NCBI RefSeq assembly: GCF_003254565.1
Contig: NZ_QJRI01000164.1
Span: 1 to 64,000, forward strand
Reading direction: 5' to 3'
Origin: Flavobacterium nitrogenifigens
Lineage (GTDB): Bacteria; Bacteroidota; Bacteroidia; Flavobacteriales; Flavobacteriaceae
Length of the DNA: 64,000 bases
Shown: piece after piece, positions 1 to 8,801 of the stretch
Layout: each line of letters starts with the position of its first letter
Numbering within the stretch: the stretch's first letter is position 1
Notes under the pieces: generated by a model
Databases searched by the model: none
Told to the model about the DNA's origin: nothing
What the model saw: the letters and a program-made list of their open reading frames with translations, nothing else
Translations under genes and position numbers: made by a program

Positions 1-160
1 ACTCAAATCTGTTTAATCCCAATAGCTATTGGGAGCGTGAAAAAACATCAAAAATAAACGCAAGACTATGTGTATTTAAATAAGTGAAACGCCTTTTACA
101 CATCCCTAAAAAGCTATGTCTCTATGTGTTAAAAAAATAGCCACTCCCGATAGCTATATT
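1..160. repeat. degenerate copy of fold-back repeat family A
   Basis: This copy lies in the orientation opposite to the other family A copies: it carries the complement of AAAAGGCGTTTCACT near 92-106 and ends with CTATGTCTCTATGTGTT at 114-130. A variant of the 16-bp palindrome, CCCAATAGCTATTGGG, sits at 18-33 and half of a standard copy at 146-157. The left end may lie outside the window. The rest of the gene-free stretch to 383 is AT-rich and holds only the promoter candidate before the dioxygenase. Confidence 0.6.
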
Positions 161-335
161 TCATATCATTAAATCACGATATATCGCGTAATATCAAATT
201 GGCTCTTTCTTAAAAACCCTGAAAACAAAGCACTTAATCAAATGGAATAGGATTTGGTTATTCTTTGAAAATTTCAAAAACGCACCGTATTTCATTTCTT
301 AATCTAGGTTAATCGATCCAGAAGCATAACGGACG

Positions 336-343
336 TAAATTTG
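336..343 (+). promoter_or_regulatory. candidate -7 box of the dioxygenase gene
   Basis: TAAATTTG matches the Bacteroidota -7 consensus TAnnTTTG and lies 41 bases before the ATG at 384. No clear TTTG -33 element is visible at the usual distance, so this is a weak call. Confidence 0.35.
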
Positions 344-383
344 TAAAAGAAAAATCAAACAACAATTTAATATAACAAATACC

Positions 384-1322
384 ATGGAAAATAAAATATT
401 AGGCTTACACCATATTACTGCAATCGCAGGTGACGCTAAACGTAATTTTGACTTTTATTCTAAAGTTTTAGGATTAAGATTTATAAAAAAAACAGTAAAC
501 TTTGACGATCCTGGAACATACCATTTTTACTTTGGTGACGAAGTAGGAAGCGCTGGAACAATTTTAACTTTTTTCCCTTGGGGAGAAGGAATCCAACAAG
601 GAAGAAAAGGTTCTGGAATGGCAACCGAAATTGGTTATTCTGTTCCAAAAGGAAGTTTAGATTTCTGGCAGAAACGTTTTGAAAAATACAATGTGATTTA
701 CAATAAACCAGCAGAAAAGTTTGGAGAAAAATATTTGACATTCTTAGATCCAGACGGACTAAAACTAGAGTTAATCGAATCTAAAACAGAAGATAACAGA
801 AAAGCTTGGGAAACTGATGAAGTAAAAGCTGATGTGGCTACAAAAGGTTTTCACAACATTACTTTGACTTTAAACAGCATCAAAGCAACTGCAGCCATCT
901 TAACTGATATATTTGGATACAAACTAATCGATCAGGATGTTAACCGTTACCGTTATGCAACAGATGCTGTAGAAAATGCTGCCATTGTTGACTTGGTAGA
1001 ACTACCAGAGGAAAAACGTGGTTTAAATGCAAACGGAACTATTCATCACGTAGCATTCCGTGTTCCAAACGATGAAATTTTGATGAAATTCAGAGAGAAA
1101 ATCGAAGATTACGGATTACAGATTACTCCGCAAATTGACAGACAATATTTCCATTCTCTTTATTTCAGAGAACCAGGAGGAGTTTTGTTTGAAATTGCAA
1201 CAGATAATCCTGGATTTACAGTAGACGAAAGCTTAGAAGAATTAGGCCAGAACTTAAAACTTCCTGCTCAATATGAGCCACAAAGAGCTGCTATTGAAAA
1301 ACATTTGGTTAAAATTAATTAA
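384..1322 (+). CDS. ring-cleaving dioxygenase, VOC (glyoxalase) superfamily
   Basis: The 312-residue protein has two vicinal-oxygen-chelate halves, starting near residue 8 (GLHHITAIAGD) and near residue 153 (KGFHNITLTL). Histidines in the opening strands (LHHIT, FHNIT, IHHVAF) and the late glutamate (GGVLFEIATD) are the expected metal ligands. Members of this family (MhqA/MhqO/YkcA-like) are non-haem metal dioxygenases linked to hydroquinone and catechol detoxification in Firmicutes; the substrate here is inferred only. It is cytoplasmic with no signal peptide. The gene stands alone, with a candidate promoter upstream and a strong terminator 50 bases downstream. A role in electrophile stress would fit the peroxide and detoxification genes elsewhere in the window. 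Confidence 0.85.
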   Translation: MENKILGLHHITAIAGDAKRNFDFYSKVLGLRFIKKTVNFDDPGTYHFYFGDEVGSAGTILTFFPWGEGIQQGRKGSGMATEIGYSVPKGSLDFWQKRFEKYNVIYNKPAEKFGEKYLTFLDPDGLKLELIESKTEDNRKAWETDEVKADVATKGFHNITLTLNSIKATAAILTDIFGYKLIDQDVNRYRYATDAVENAAIVDLVELPEEKRGLNANGTIHHVAFRVPNDEILMKFREKIEDYGLQITPQIDRQYFHSLYFREPGGVLFEIATDNPGFTVDESLEELGQNLKLPAQYEPQRAAIEKHLVKIN

Positions 1323-1372
1323 TTTAAAAACTAAGCCGGTTTGTTTTAAACCGCAACACAACTATTTGAAAA

Positions 1373-1405
1373 AAGAGGTTTTCTCAAAAGAAAACCTCTT
1401 TTTTT
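1373..1405 (+). terminator. rho-independent terminator after the dioxygenase gene
   Basis: A perfect 11-bp stem (AAGAGGTTTTC at 1373-1383 with GAAAACCTCTT at 1390-1400) and a 6-base loop are followed by a run of T. Confidence 0.9.
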
Positions 1406-1435
1406 GTAAACTTTCGAAAAGCAAAAAAATGTGTC

Positions 1436-1614
1436 GCTCCACTGGAGCTTTTTCCCATTCGTCTTATTGAAATTCTATAAATATTTTGCCCCGTTGGGGC
1501 ATTACCTAACAATTTACAATATAAAGCTTTAGAAGATTTCTCTTTATAAGCTTCGGAGAAGCGGAATATTTATAGCAAAGATTGAACATTTACAATATAA
1601 AGCTCCAGCGGAGC
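1436..1614. repeat. cluster of mini-hairpins, repeat family F
   Basis: Four 13-base palindromes with 5-bp arms and 3-base loops lie at 1436-1448 (GCTCC-ACT-GGAGC), 1488-1500 (GCCCC-GTT-GGGGC), 1550-1562 (GCTTC-GGA-GAAGC) and 1602-1614 (GCTCC-AGC-GGAGC). Short AT-rich tails such as GGAATATTTATAG follow some of them. The cluster fills the convergent gap between the dioxygenase terminator and the next gene. Similar clusters occur at 14267-14423 and 39804-39983. Confidence 0.75.
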
Positions 1615-1639
1615 GATATATTTTACCACACTTCGAAAT

Positions 1640-2422
1640 TTAATCTTCCGCCGCCATTAATTCTAGTTTGGCCATAATCAATGCAAGATTATTTTCAAGC
1701 TTAATTTTTCCGTCGCGCCATTCTTTTTTATTTGCTCTTCTTGAAATTCTAAAAATGAAATCGCCTGTAAAAACATATCCCCAAGTTTCCCTCATACTTT
1801 TTTTGGTTAGTCTTTTTTGTGCTTCTCTTAAATCCACTTTAATTTCAACTCCATTTTTAAAAACAACAGTATCCAATCCGTCTAGACCTTTTCTAAATTC
1901 ATGTCCGCGATATTGAATGAGTCTGATCAAAGCATTCATAAAACGTAAAGCCCGATCCAAGTTTTCTTTAGAAACATATAAATCCAAAATTTCCAATTTA
2001 TCTAGCAGAATATCTTGATCTACAATTTTGCTTTCCCAATATTGCTTTGTGGACGCAATAATCTCAACTGGTTTTTCTAATGTATCCCTAACAATTAATG
2101 GAGCACAAACATCGTTTTTTATACTTTGAGTCAAATCAAGTAAAGGTGTAGATTTAAGAGGAACTCTAAGTTGCATTTCGTACGTCTTTTTTAAAATCGT
2201 AATCTCATTATTTCCATTAAAATTTAATGAAAGCTCTGGAATATTTTTCCTCTTATATTCTGGCCCAACCCAAAATCTGCTTTTTGGAAGTGGTATCTCC
2301 ATTTTTTCACAGGCATTTTTGATTCCCATACTGGAAATCTCATAATGCTTTGCAATCTGCGGAATCGGAAATTTCCAAACCAAATCATAAAGTTCTGATC
2401 GGGTAAAAGTAATTTTGTCCAT
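1640..2422 (-). CDS. hypothetical protein with N-terminal HTH-like segment
   Basis: The 260-residue protein has no signal peptide or membrane segment. Its first 50 residues (SELYDLVWKFPIPQIAKHY, then EISSMGIKNACEKMEIPLP) read like a helix-turn-helix, and they match a pattern seen in a widespread uncharacterised family beginning ELYxxVW...PxxxLAxxYxxSxxxLxxxCxxxxIPxPxxGYW; that family match is from memory. The rest is charged and alpha/beta in character, ending in a Lys/Arg-rich region. It is a single gene convergent with the dioxygenase and separate from the efflux operon that lies downstream on the same strand. DNA binding is an inference; no function is assigned. Confidence 0.7.
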   Translation of the reverse strand: MDKITFTRSELYDLVWKFPIPQIAKHYEISSMGIKNACEKMEIPLPKSRFWVGPEYKRKNIPELSLNFNGNNEITILKKTYEMQLRVPLKSTPLLDLTQSIKNDVCAPLIVRDTLEKPVEIIASTKQYWESKIVDQDILLDKLEILDLYVSKENLDRALRFMNALIRLIQYRGHEFRKGLDGLDTVVFKNGVEIKVDLREAQKRLTKKSMRETWGYVFTGDFIFRISRRANKKEWRDGKIKLENNLALIMAKLELMAAED

Positions 2423-2441
2423 AAATCAGTAAATTCAATTC

Positions 2442-2487
2442 AAAAAGAAATTCACCACCTCTATAATTGCTTACAGAAATGGTGAAT
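2442..2487 (-). terminator. candidate terminator
   Basis: An 8-bp inverted repeat (ATTCACCA at 2450-2457, TGGTGAAT at 2480-2487) is followed on the minus strand by TTTCTTTTT. It lies just past the end of the RND operon; the 22-base loop makes it a weak call. Confidence 0.4.
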
Positions 2488-2503
2488 CATCAAAAATTAA
2501 GTG

Positions 2504-3913
2504 CTACTCTACTCCGCCGCCTAAAGCACGGTACAGGTTAATTGCTGCATTCAGCTTTTCGAGTTTTATTGTTACGAGATCCAATTCGTTTTGGAGCGAA
2601 CTGTTCTGAGCTGCAATTACTTCAAGGTAATTTGCCATTCCACTTTTGTAAAGCAAAGAAGCATCTGAAGTCGCCTTATCTAATGACCCCGCTTTATCTT
2701 TTGCTAAAATCATACGCTCATCAGCATATTTCAACCTAGACATCGCATCGTTTACTTCGCCAACTGCCGTTATAAAAGACTGTTTAAATTGTACAACCGC
2801 TTTTTCTTGTTCGATAACGGCCACTTCATAAGCCGTTCTCAATGCTTTTTTTCTAAAAATTGGCTGGGCTAAATTGGCCGCAATTGTTTTGGTAACCGAA
2901 CCTGGAAAATTAAACCAGTTTTCAAATTCAAAAGAATTAACTCCAATTGACGGATTCAAACTTAAAGTCGGATACATCGTTGCTTTTGCCAATCCTGTTT
3001 TAGCGTTAGCAGACATAACCGCATATTCACTAGCTTTTACATCTGGTCTTCGGCTTAAAAGTGAAGCTGGAATTCCTGCTGGAAAAAGTACCGAAACTTC
3101 TGCTGCATCAATATTGCCTGCTCTTTCAATCTTATCAGGATATTCTCCGCACAAAATCTGCAAAGCATTTTCTTGAACCGCAATATTCGCTTTCGCTAAA
3201 GGAACCAATAATTCAGCTGTTTTCTTCTGAGCTTCGGTCTGATTTACTGCCAAGGAACTAATCGAACCTGATTTGTATTGCAATTGGATCATGTTCAAAG
3301 TATTGGTACTCAAATCGATGTTTTTCTCTGCAATTTTCAATTGTTCATCTAAACCTAAGAGATTGTAGTACGACTGGGCAACTTGAACAATAATTCGGGT
3401 TTTTAACGCCGAAAGATTTTCTTTTTGAGCAAAATAAGCTGCTTTAGCATCTCTTTTCTGCATCGCTGCTTTTCCCCAAATATCTACTTCCCAAGAAAGA
3501 CGGAGATTGGCGCTGTAATCATCCATATAATCTTTACCAATAAACTGAGCGCTTAATGACCCGTTTAATGAGTTTTTTGATTGATAAGAACGACTCGCTC
3601 CGGCATCGAAATCTAGTGTGGGTAATAACGATAATTTGGCTTGTTTATAGCTGAGATCGAGCTGTTCCATGCTTTTCATGGCAATAATAACTTCATTGTT
3701 TTTTACCAAAGCTTTTTCAATCAAAGCAACGAGCAAAGGATCTTTATAATAGTTTTTCCACGGAAGCAAAACCGTGTCTCCAGTAACCGCTACCTCTTCG
3801 CGGAATTTTTCTGGAGCATTTAATTCTGTACGAGAATACTTTTTGCCCACCACACACGATGTCATAATCGCTCCAGTAAGCAAAACCATTCCTATTTTAT
3901 ATAGTGTTTTCAT
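2504..3913 (-). CDS. RND efflux outer-membrane factor (TolC/OprM-like lipoprotein)
   Basis: The 469-residue protein has a lipoprotein signal peptide with the lipobox ending MTSC (lipidated Cys at residue 20) and the two coiled-coil OEP repeats of the NodT/OprM family, with LPWKNYYKDPLL near residue 50 and SRRPDVKASEYAV near 287. It should form the trimeric outer-membrane exit duct for the pump encoded just upstream. It starts 2 bases after the pump gene ends, so translation is probably coupled. Length is typical for the family. Confidence 0.93.
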   Translation of the reverse strand: MKTLYKIGMVLLTGAIMTSCVVGKKYSRTELNAPEKFREEVAVTGDTVLLPWKNYYKDPLLVALIEKALVKNNEVIIAMKSMEQLDLSYKQAKLSLLPTLDFDAGASRSYQSKNSLNGSLSAQFIGKDYMDDYSANLRLSWEVDIWGKAAMQKRDAKAAYFAQKENLSALKTRIIVQVAQSYYNLLGLDEQLKIAEKNIDLSTNTLNMIQLQYKSGSISSLAVNQTEAQKKTAELLVPLAKANIAVQENALQILCGEYPDKIERAGNIDAAEVSVLFPAGIPASLLSRRPDVKASEYAVMSANAKTGLAKATMYPTLSLNPSIGVNSFEFENWFNFPGSVTKTIAANLAQPIFRKKALRTAYEVAVIEQEKAVVQFKQSFITAVGEVNDAMSRLKYADERMILAKDKAGSLDKATSDASLLYKSGMANYLEVIAAQNSSLQNELDLVTIKLEKLNAAINLYRALGGGVE

Positions 3914-3915
3914 TC

Positions 3916-6900
3916 TTATTCTTTTATCGTTTGAACTTGAGTTGCGATTTTCTTTCTTGATACTTTTTCCTGTAAATACTGAAATACAATGAAAAGCAAC
4001 GGAATCACGAAAACACCCAACACAACACCGCTAAACATTCCGACTGCTGCACTGACACTGATAGATCGGTTTCCAACTGCAGTTCCTCCAGAGGCAAACA
4101 TCAACGGAATCATACCTACAATAAATGCCAGCGAAGTCATGATAATTGGTCGTAACCTAGATTTTGCCCCTTCAATTGCTGCATCGATTATAGTTAATCC
4201 AGCCAAACGTCTCTGCAAAGCAAACTCGACAATCAAAATGGCATTTTTAGCCAAAAGTCCAACAAGCATGATTAATCCGACCTGAACGTAAATATTGTTA
4301 TCTAAACCAACGGCTTTAATTCCGGCAAAAGCTCCTAAAATTCCTGTCGGAATAGAAAGCAATACTGCCAATGGCAATAAATAGCTTTCGTACTGCGCTG
4401 CCAATAAGAAGAATACAAACAATAGACATAATCCGAAAATAGCAACCGTTTGACTTCCTCCTGCTTTTTCCTCCAAACTTAAACCTGTCCATTCGTAACT
4501 ATAATCAGCAGGAAGTTTATCTAAAACTTGCTCTAGATTAGCCATAATTTGTCCGTTACTGTAGCCAGGCAAAGCCATCGCTGTAATGTTTACCGAATTA
4601 TAAAGGTTGTAACGATTCACTGATTCTGGCCCATACACTTTATGAAACTTTACGATTGATTTTACTGGAACCATCTGCATATCGTTATTTCTTACGAAAA
4701 TTTCATTGAACGCATCTTCATCCATTCTAAAAATTCCATCAGCTTTTACGTTCACACGGTAAAATTTACCGAATCTCGAAAAGTCAGCTGATTGATCTCC
4801 TGCAAAATAGGTTTGAATATTTCCTAAAAGCTCTTTGATATTTACACCCATTTGGCGCGCTTTATCTTCGTCAACTTCCAATTCCAATTGCGGATAATCG
4901 GCCCTAAAAGTCGTGTAAGCATATTGTACTCCAGGCTGTTTCATAATCTGTGCGATTACTTTATCAGACATGGCTTTTAAAGTTTCTGGACTTCTCGCCA
5001 TTCTATCCTGCAACACGATTTCGGCACCACTGGTTACACCAAAACCTTCTACCGGAGGCATTCTGAAAACCATAATCTGACCTTCTTTAATTTTTGCCAG
5101 TTTTCCGCTTACGATATTCATAATTTCTTCAATATCTTTAACTGCTCCCCTATCTTTCTTAGGTTTCAGTTTTATAAAACCTAATCCGTAAGCAGGGCTG
5201 GCACTATTACTCAAAATATTGAATCCTGTAATACTCGTGTTAACATCTATAGCTTCTATTGGAGCCAATTCTTTTTCTAATTTCTGAATTACAGCTGTAG
5301 TACGATCAAGCGCTGTTCCTGGTGGCATTGACAAACTGTACACCATAAAACCGTCATCTTCAAGAGGCACAAAACTTTTTGGCGTAGATGTCATCGTATA
5401 AACTGCAATCGCAGTTATCCCTGCCACTAATCCCGCTGCGAGCCATTTTCTGCCAATTAAGAAACGAACGCCTTTGATATATCTTCCCGTTAAATTGTTG
5501 AAACTTGTATTAAATCCGACGAAAAAACGGTCTTTAAAGCTCGTTTTATGCCCGTTATCTCCATGTTTATGTCCGTGATTTTTTAGCAAAAGCGCGCATA
5601 ATGCAGGCGTTAATGTCAAGGCATTTACAGCTGAAATGATAATTGCAATCGCTAGTGTATAAGCGAATTGTTTATAGAAAATCCCCGAAGATCCTGTCAT
5701 AAATCCGATCGGAATAAATACTGCTGACATTACCAGAGTAATCGAAATTACCGCTCCCGTAATTTCTGCCATCGCACTATGAGTTGCTTCTTTTGCAGAA
5801 ATTCCTTCGTCTTCCTCCATTTTACTGTGCACGGCTTCTACGACTACAATCGCATCATCGACTACAATTCCAATTGCTAGAACTAAAGCAAAAAGCGTTA
5901 GGATATTAATCGTAAACCCGAAAACCAGCAGGAAGAAAAACGTTCCCACAATCGCAACTGGAACCGCAATAGCTGGAATTATTGTCGAGCGAATGTCCTG
6001 AAGGAAAATAAACACCACAATAAATACCAGAATAAAAGCTTCTAAAAGAGTTGATTTTACCTGTCCCGTTGCTTCGTCCAATCTTTCTTTGGTACTCATT
6101 ACGTTAACGTACTTAATACCCGGGGGAAAAGATTTAGATAATCGTTCTACTTCTTTGTTGATTCCGATTTCGATGTCATTGGCATTAGAACCCGAAGTCT
6201 GTAAAATAGCCATAGTAACGGCATTTTTACTATTCGATTTATTATCTCCACTGTACGAAATAGAACCAAATTCTACTCTCGCTACATCTTTCAATCTTAA
6301 AACATTGCTCCCAACATTTTTAACGACAATATTTTCATATTGCTCTGGTTTGTTCTTTTTTCCTTTGTAGCGTATTACATATTCTAATGCCGCTGAAGAT
6401 TCTTCTCCCAATTTTCCTGGAGCCGATTCTAAACTTTGTTCTGCAATGGCTTGAGTAACATCCGAAGGAACTAAACCAGCATTTGCCATTTTACGCGGAT
6501 CTAGCCAAATACGCATTGAATAATCTTTCTGCCCGAAAATTTGAACCTGTCCTACTCCAGGAACACGTTTCATTTGAGGCACTAAGTTGATATTGGCATA
6601 GTTCTGCAGAAACAGCTCGTCGTATTTGTTATTATCATCTGTATATAAGTTGAAAATAACAATCATACTATTTTGCTGTTTCGAAGTCGTTAATCCCATT
6701 CGGATAACTTCCTGAGGCAGTTTTGGCGTTGCTTGCTGTACTCTGTTCTGTACGTTTACCGCAGCCTGATCTGGATCTACACCTTGTTTAAAAATGACGC
6801 TGATTGAGAAAGATCCATCATTACTTGCAGTAGATTTAATGTACTGCATATTTTCAACTCCGTTAATCTGCTCTTCTAAAGGTGTTACTACCGAACGAAT

Positions 6901-7071
6901 AACGGTTTCACTATTTCCTCCCGGATACGAACCGCTTACCATAACAGTTGGTGGCGAAATATCTGGAAATCGCGTTACCGATAATCTGGTAAGACCTATA
7001 ATCCCCAGTATAACCAGTACAATAGAGATAACTGTGGCCAATACTGGCCTGTCTATTATTTTCTTTAACAT
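3916..7071 (-). CDS. RND (HAE1, AcrB-type) efflux pump
   Basis: The 1051-residue protein is full length for the family, with 12 expected membrane segments and two large periplasmic loops. Proton-relay residues are visible: Asp405-Asp406 in GIVVDDAIVVVEAVH (AcrB Asp407/408) and Lys in GLLAKNAILIVEFA (AcrB Lys940). A His-rich cytoplasmic stretch (NHGHKHGDNGHK, near residue 500) is unusual, and metal binding there is speculative. It is the middle gene of an adaptor-pump-channel operon. Substrates probably include hydrophobic drugs or bile-like compounds, as for other HAE1 pumps; the sequence does not fix this. Confidence 0.95.
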   Translation of the reverse strand: MLKKIIDRPVLATVISIVLVILGIIGLTRLSVTRFPDISPPTVMVSGSYPGGNSETVIRSVVTPLEEQINGVENMQYIKSTASNDGSFSISVIFKQGVDPDQAAVNVQNRVQQATPKLPQEVIRMGLTTSKQQNSMIVIFNLYTDDNNKYDELFLQNYANINLVPQMKRVPGVGQVQIFGQKDYSMRIWLDPRKMANAGLVPSDVTQAIAEQSLESAPGKLGEESSAALEYVIRYKGKKNKPEQYENIVVKNVGSNVLRLKDVARVEFGSISYSGDNKSNSKNAVTMAILQTSGSNANDIEIGINKEVERLSKSFPPGIKYVNVMSTKERLDEATGQVKSTLLEAFILVFIVVFIFLQDIRSTIIPAIAVPVAIVGTFFFLLVFGFTINILTLFALVLAIGIVVDDAIVVVEAVHSKMEEDEGISAKEATHSAMAEITGAVISITLVMSAVFIPIGFMTGSSGIFYKQFAYTLAIAIIISAVNALTLTPALCALLLKNHGHKHGDNGHKTSFKDRFFVGFNTSFNNLTGRYIKGVRFLIGRKWLAAGLVAGITAIAVYTMTSTPKSFVPLEDDGFMVYSLSMPPGTALDRTTAVIQKLEKELAPIEAIDVNTSITGFNILSNSASPAYGLGFIKLKPKKDRGAVKDIEEIMNIVSGKLAKIKEGQIMVFRMPPVEGFGVTSGAEIVLQDRMARSPETLKAMSDKVIAQIMKQPGVQYAYTTFRADYPQLELEVDEDKARQMGVNIKELLGNIQTYFAGDQSADFSRFGKFYRVNVKADGIFRMDEDAFNEIFVRNNDMQMVPVKSIVKFHKVYGPESVNRYNLYNSVNITAMALPGYSNGQIMANLEQVLDKLPADYSYEWTGLSLEEKAGGSQTVAIFGLCLLFVFFLLAAQYESYLLPLAVLLSIPTGILGAFAGIKAVGLDNNIYVQVGLIMLVGLLAKNAILIVEFALQRRLAGLTIIDAAIEGAKSRLRPIIMTSLAFIVGMIPLMFASGGTAVGNRSISVSAAVGMFSGVVLGVFVIPLLFIVFQYLQEKVSRKKIATQVQTIKE

Positions 7072-7098
7072 GGAAATGTTATTTTATTGAATGAAAAA

Positions 7099-8244
7099 TT
7101 ATTTACTGCTGGTGTTTTTAGCAGCGATTTTTGGAACGACTTCCATTCCATCGTAAAGCACATCGATATTATTCAGTGCTACTTTATCTCCGACTTTTAA
7201 TCCAGATTTTACGAAATAATCTGCTCCAGCGCTTCCCGCGATTTCAATTGGAACCATGGCTACTTTGTTGCCTTCTTTTAGAACAAAAACAAAGAATTTA
7301 TCTTGAATGTCTTTTACACTTGCCATTGGAACTGTAATTACAGATGATAAACTTTTGTTCAAGACAATTCTCGCCGAACCACCAGAACGCAATTCTTTTT
7401 TAGGGTTTGGAAAAATGGCTTTTAAAGCAATTGTTCCCGTTGCACGATCGATGTTTCCGCTTGCTACTTCCAGTTTTCCTTTTTGATCGTACTCGCTGTC
7501 ATCGGCCATAATTAAGCTTACAGTCTGATTGCTTTTTGCATCTTTTGAAAAAGCTAAATAATCTGCTTCTGTCAAAGAAAAATATACAAATACGCTATTA
7601 ATCTCTGAAAGTGTAGTTAACGGAACGGCATCAGTTGGCGTAACCAAATTTCCGATACGGTTTGGAATACGGCTAATATAGCCGCTTACAGGAGCTTTAA
7701 TCAAAGAGAAATCGGCATTTAACTGAGATGATCCTAAAGCGGCTTTAGCCTGTGCTACTTGTGCAGTTGCGGCTTCGTAATTGGCTTGTGCTGTTTTTAA
7801 CTGCATGTCTGAGAAAACTTTTCCTTCAACTAAAGGTTTGATTTTTTCCACTTCCAATTTCGCATTCGCTTGATTGGCCAAAGCGCTTTTGTAAGCTGCA
7901 CGGCTGTTGTTTACTTGTTCTGCGTAAACATCGCCTTTTATTTTAAAAAGGGATTGTCCTTTGGTAACATAGTCTCCTTCTTTTACATAAATAGCTTCCA
8001 GATAGCCTGATACTTGCGCTTTTATATCGACGTTTACAGTACCTTCGACTGTTCCTGGATATTTCTTTTCTACTTCTCCCGTTGCCGAATTGGTCTGAAG
8101 AAAGTCTACTTCTGGCTTTGGAGGAGCCATTTGTGCATCTCCACTTTTTCCGCATGATGCAAGAGAAATGGTTATCAATAAAATTGCAATACTGCCAATT
8201 GCCTTATTATTTTTAAAAAACTGTTTTGTCATTTTACTTTTCAT
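7099..8244 (-). CDS. RND efflux periplasmic adaptor (AcrA-like lipoprotein)
   Basis: The 381-residue membrane fusion protein has a lipoprotein signal with lipobox SLASC (near residues 27-31). It carries the biotinyl-lipoyl hairpin motif (KAQVSGYLEAIYVKEGDYV), an alpha-helical hairpin rich in Ala and Gln (residues about 110-170), and beta-barrel regions with FSLIKAPVSGYISRI. It bridges the pump and the outer-membrane factor. It is the first gene of the three-gene operon, 27 bases ahead of the pump gene. The promoter directly upstream carries a 21-bp-spaced direct repeat, consistent with control by the LytTR regulator encoded at 8802-9557. Confidence 0.93.
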   Translation of the reverse strand: MKSKMTKQFFKNNKAIGSIAILLITISLASCGKSGDAQMAPPKPEVDFLQTNSATGEVEKKYPGTVEGTVNVDIKAQVSGYLEAIYVKEGDYVTKGQSLFKIKGDVYAEQVNNSRAAYKSALANQANAKLEVEKIKPLVEGKVFSDMQLKTAQANYEAATAQVAQAKAALGSSQLNADFSLIKAPVSGYISRIPNRIGNLVTPTDAVPLTTLSEINSVFVYFSLTEADYLAFSKDAKSNQTVSLIMADDSEYDQKGKLEVASGNIDRATGTIALKAIFPNPKKELRSGGSARIVLNKSLSSVITVPMASVKDIQDKFFVFVLKEGNKVAMVPIEIAGSAGADYFVKSGLKVGDKVALNNIDVLYDGMEVVPKIAAKNTSSK

Positions 8245-8273
8245 TTTTAAATGAATTACCTCAAATTTGGCAG

Positions 8274-8348
8274 CAAAATAACAGCGTAAAACCGCTTTTT
8301 TAAGGAAGAAATTTACCCAAACGACAATTTTTGATACTGAAACGAATG
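8274..8348 (-). promoter_or_regulatory. efflux operon promoter with degenerate LytTR-type direct repeat
   Basis: On the minus strand two CGTTT cores lie exactly 21 bp apart (AAACG on the plus strand at 319-323 and 340-344 of the 8 kb block, i.e. 8319-8323 and 8340-8344). Aligned to the better sites at 13.7 and 19 kb, the nearer 13-mer starts at 8315. Exactly 33 bases from it lies TTATTTTG (8274-8281), a one-mismatch fit to TAnnTTTG. The expected start of transcription is about 23 bases before the ATG at 8244. Spacing agrees with the three other sites, but base identity is weaker. Confidence 0.5.
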
Positions 8349-8410
8349 ATTTTTTTTGAGGTGCTAAGTGGCTAAGATGCTAAGGTTCTAAGTTTTTTAT
8401 TTTGCCACGA

Positions 8411-8437
8411 CCCGAGCGATAGCGAATAGGCGAAGCA
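8411..8437. repeat. 27-bp insertion unit, copy 1
   Basis: CCCGAGCGATAGCG...GGCGAAGCA sits within a family D-like sequence, splitting GCCACGA from ATTCACGAAT; the intact D arm at 32958 reads GCCACGAATTCACGAAT. Confidence 0.75.
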
Positions 8438-8598
8438 ATTCACGAATATTCTCAAATTAAAAGTTTGATTTAAGAAATACTGAAAATATAATTTTTCGAA
8501 TTTTTACTACAAAGATGTTGAGACACAATTTTTTTGCCACAGATTAAAGGATTAAAAAGAATTTTTTCTCGCTGATTGAGTAGACTTTAACGCATTCC

Positions 8599-8701
8599 TT
8601 GTCATCCTGACGAAGGAAGGATCACACTAGAAACTCGACAAAGATTGTCCCTCATACTTTACGGAATTCCGTGTGTGATCCTTCCTTCGTCAGGATGACA
8701 A
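8599..8701. repeat. fold-back repeat family E, copy 1 (perfect 29-bp arms)
   Basis: Arms start TTGTCATCCTGACGAAGG (8599) and end with its complement at 8701, all 29 bases matching, around a 45-base centre. Two more copies lie at 26066-26196 and 52948-53049. Confidence 0.9.
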
Positions 8702-8801
8702 ACTGGATGTAAATCACACTTTTCGAAGAAAAGAAAAAACCTCTGAACCTTTGCGCCTAAAAACCTTAGAATCTCAGCATCTCAGAACCTTAGCACCTTT
8801 C

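Larger units (their letters stand above)
8359..8798. repeat. nested fold-back repeats between efflux operon and LytTR pair
   Basis: Outer arms read GGTGCTAAGTGGCTAAGATG... near 8361-8394 and the imperfect complement ending CAGAACCTTAGCACC near 8764-8797. Inside lie a family D fragment (GCCACGA...ATTCACGAAT) split by a 27-bp unit at 8411-8437, a GCCACAGATTAAAGGATT stretch near 8536, and a perfect fold-back of family E (29-bp arms at 8599-8627 and 8673-8701). No gene is visible in this 557-base gap. Confidence 0.75.
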
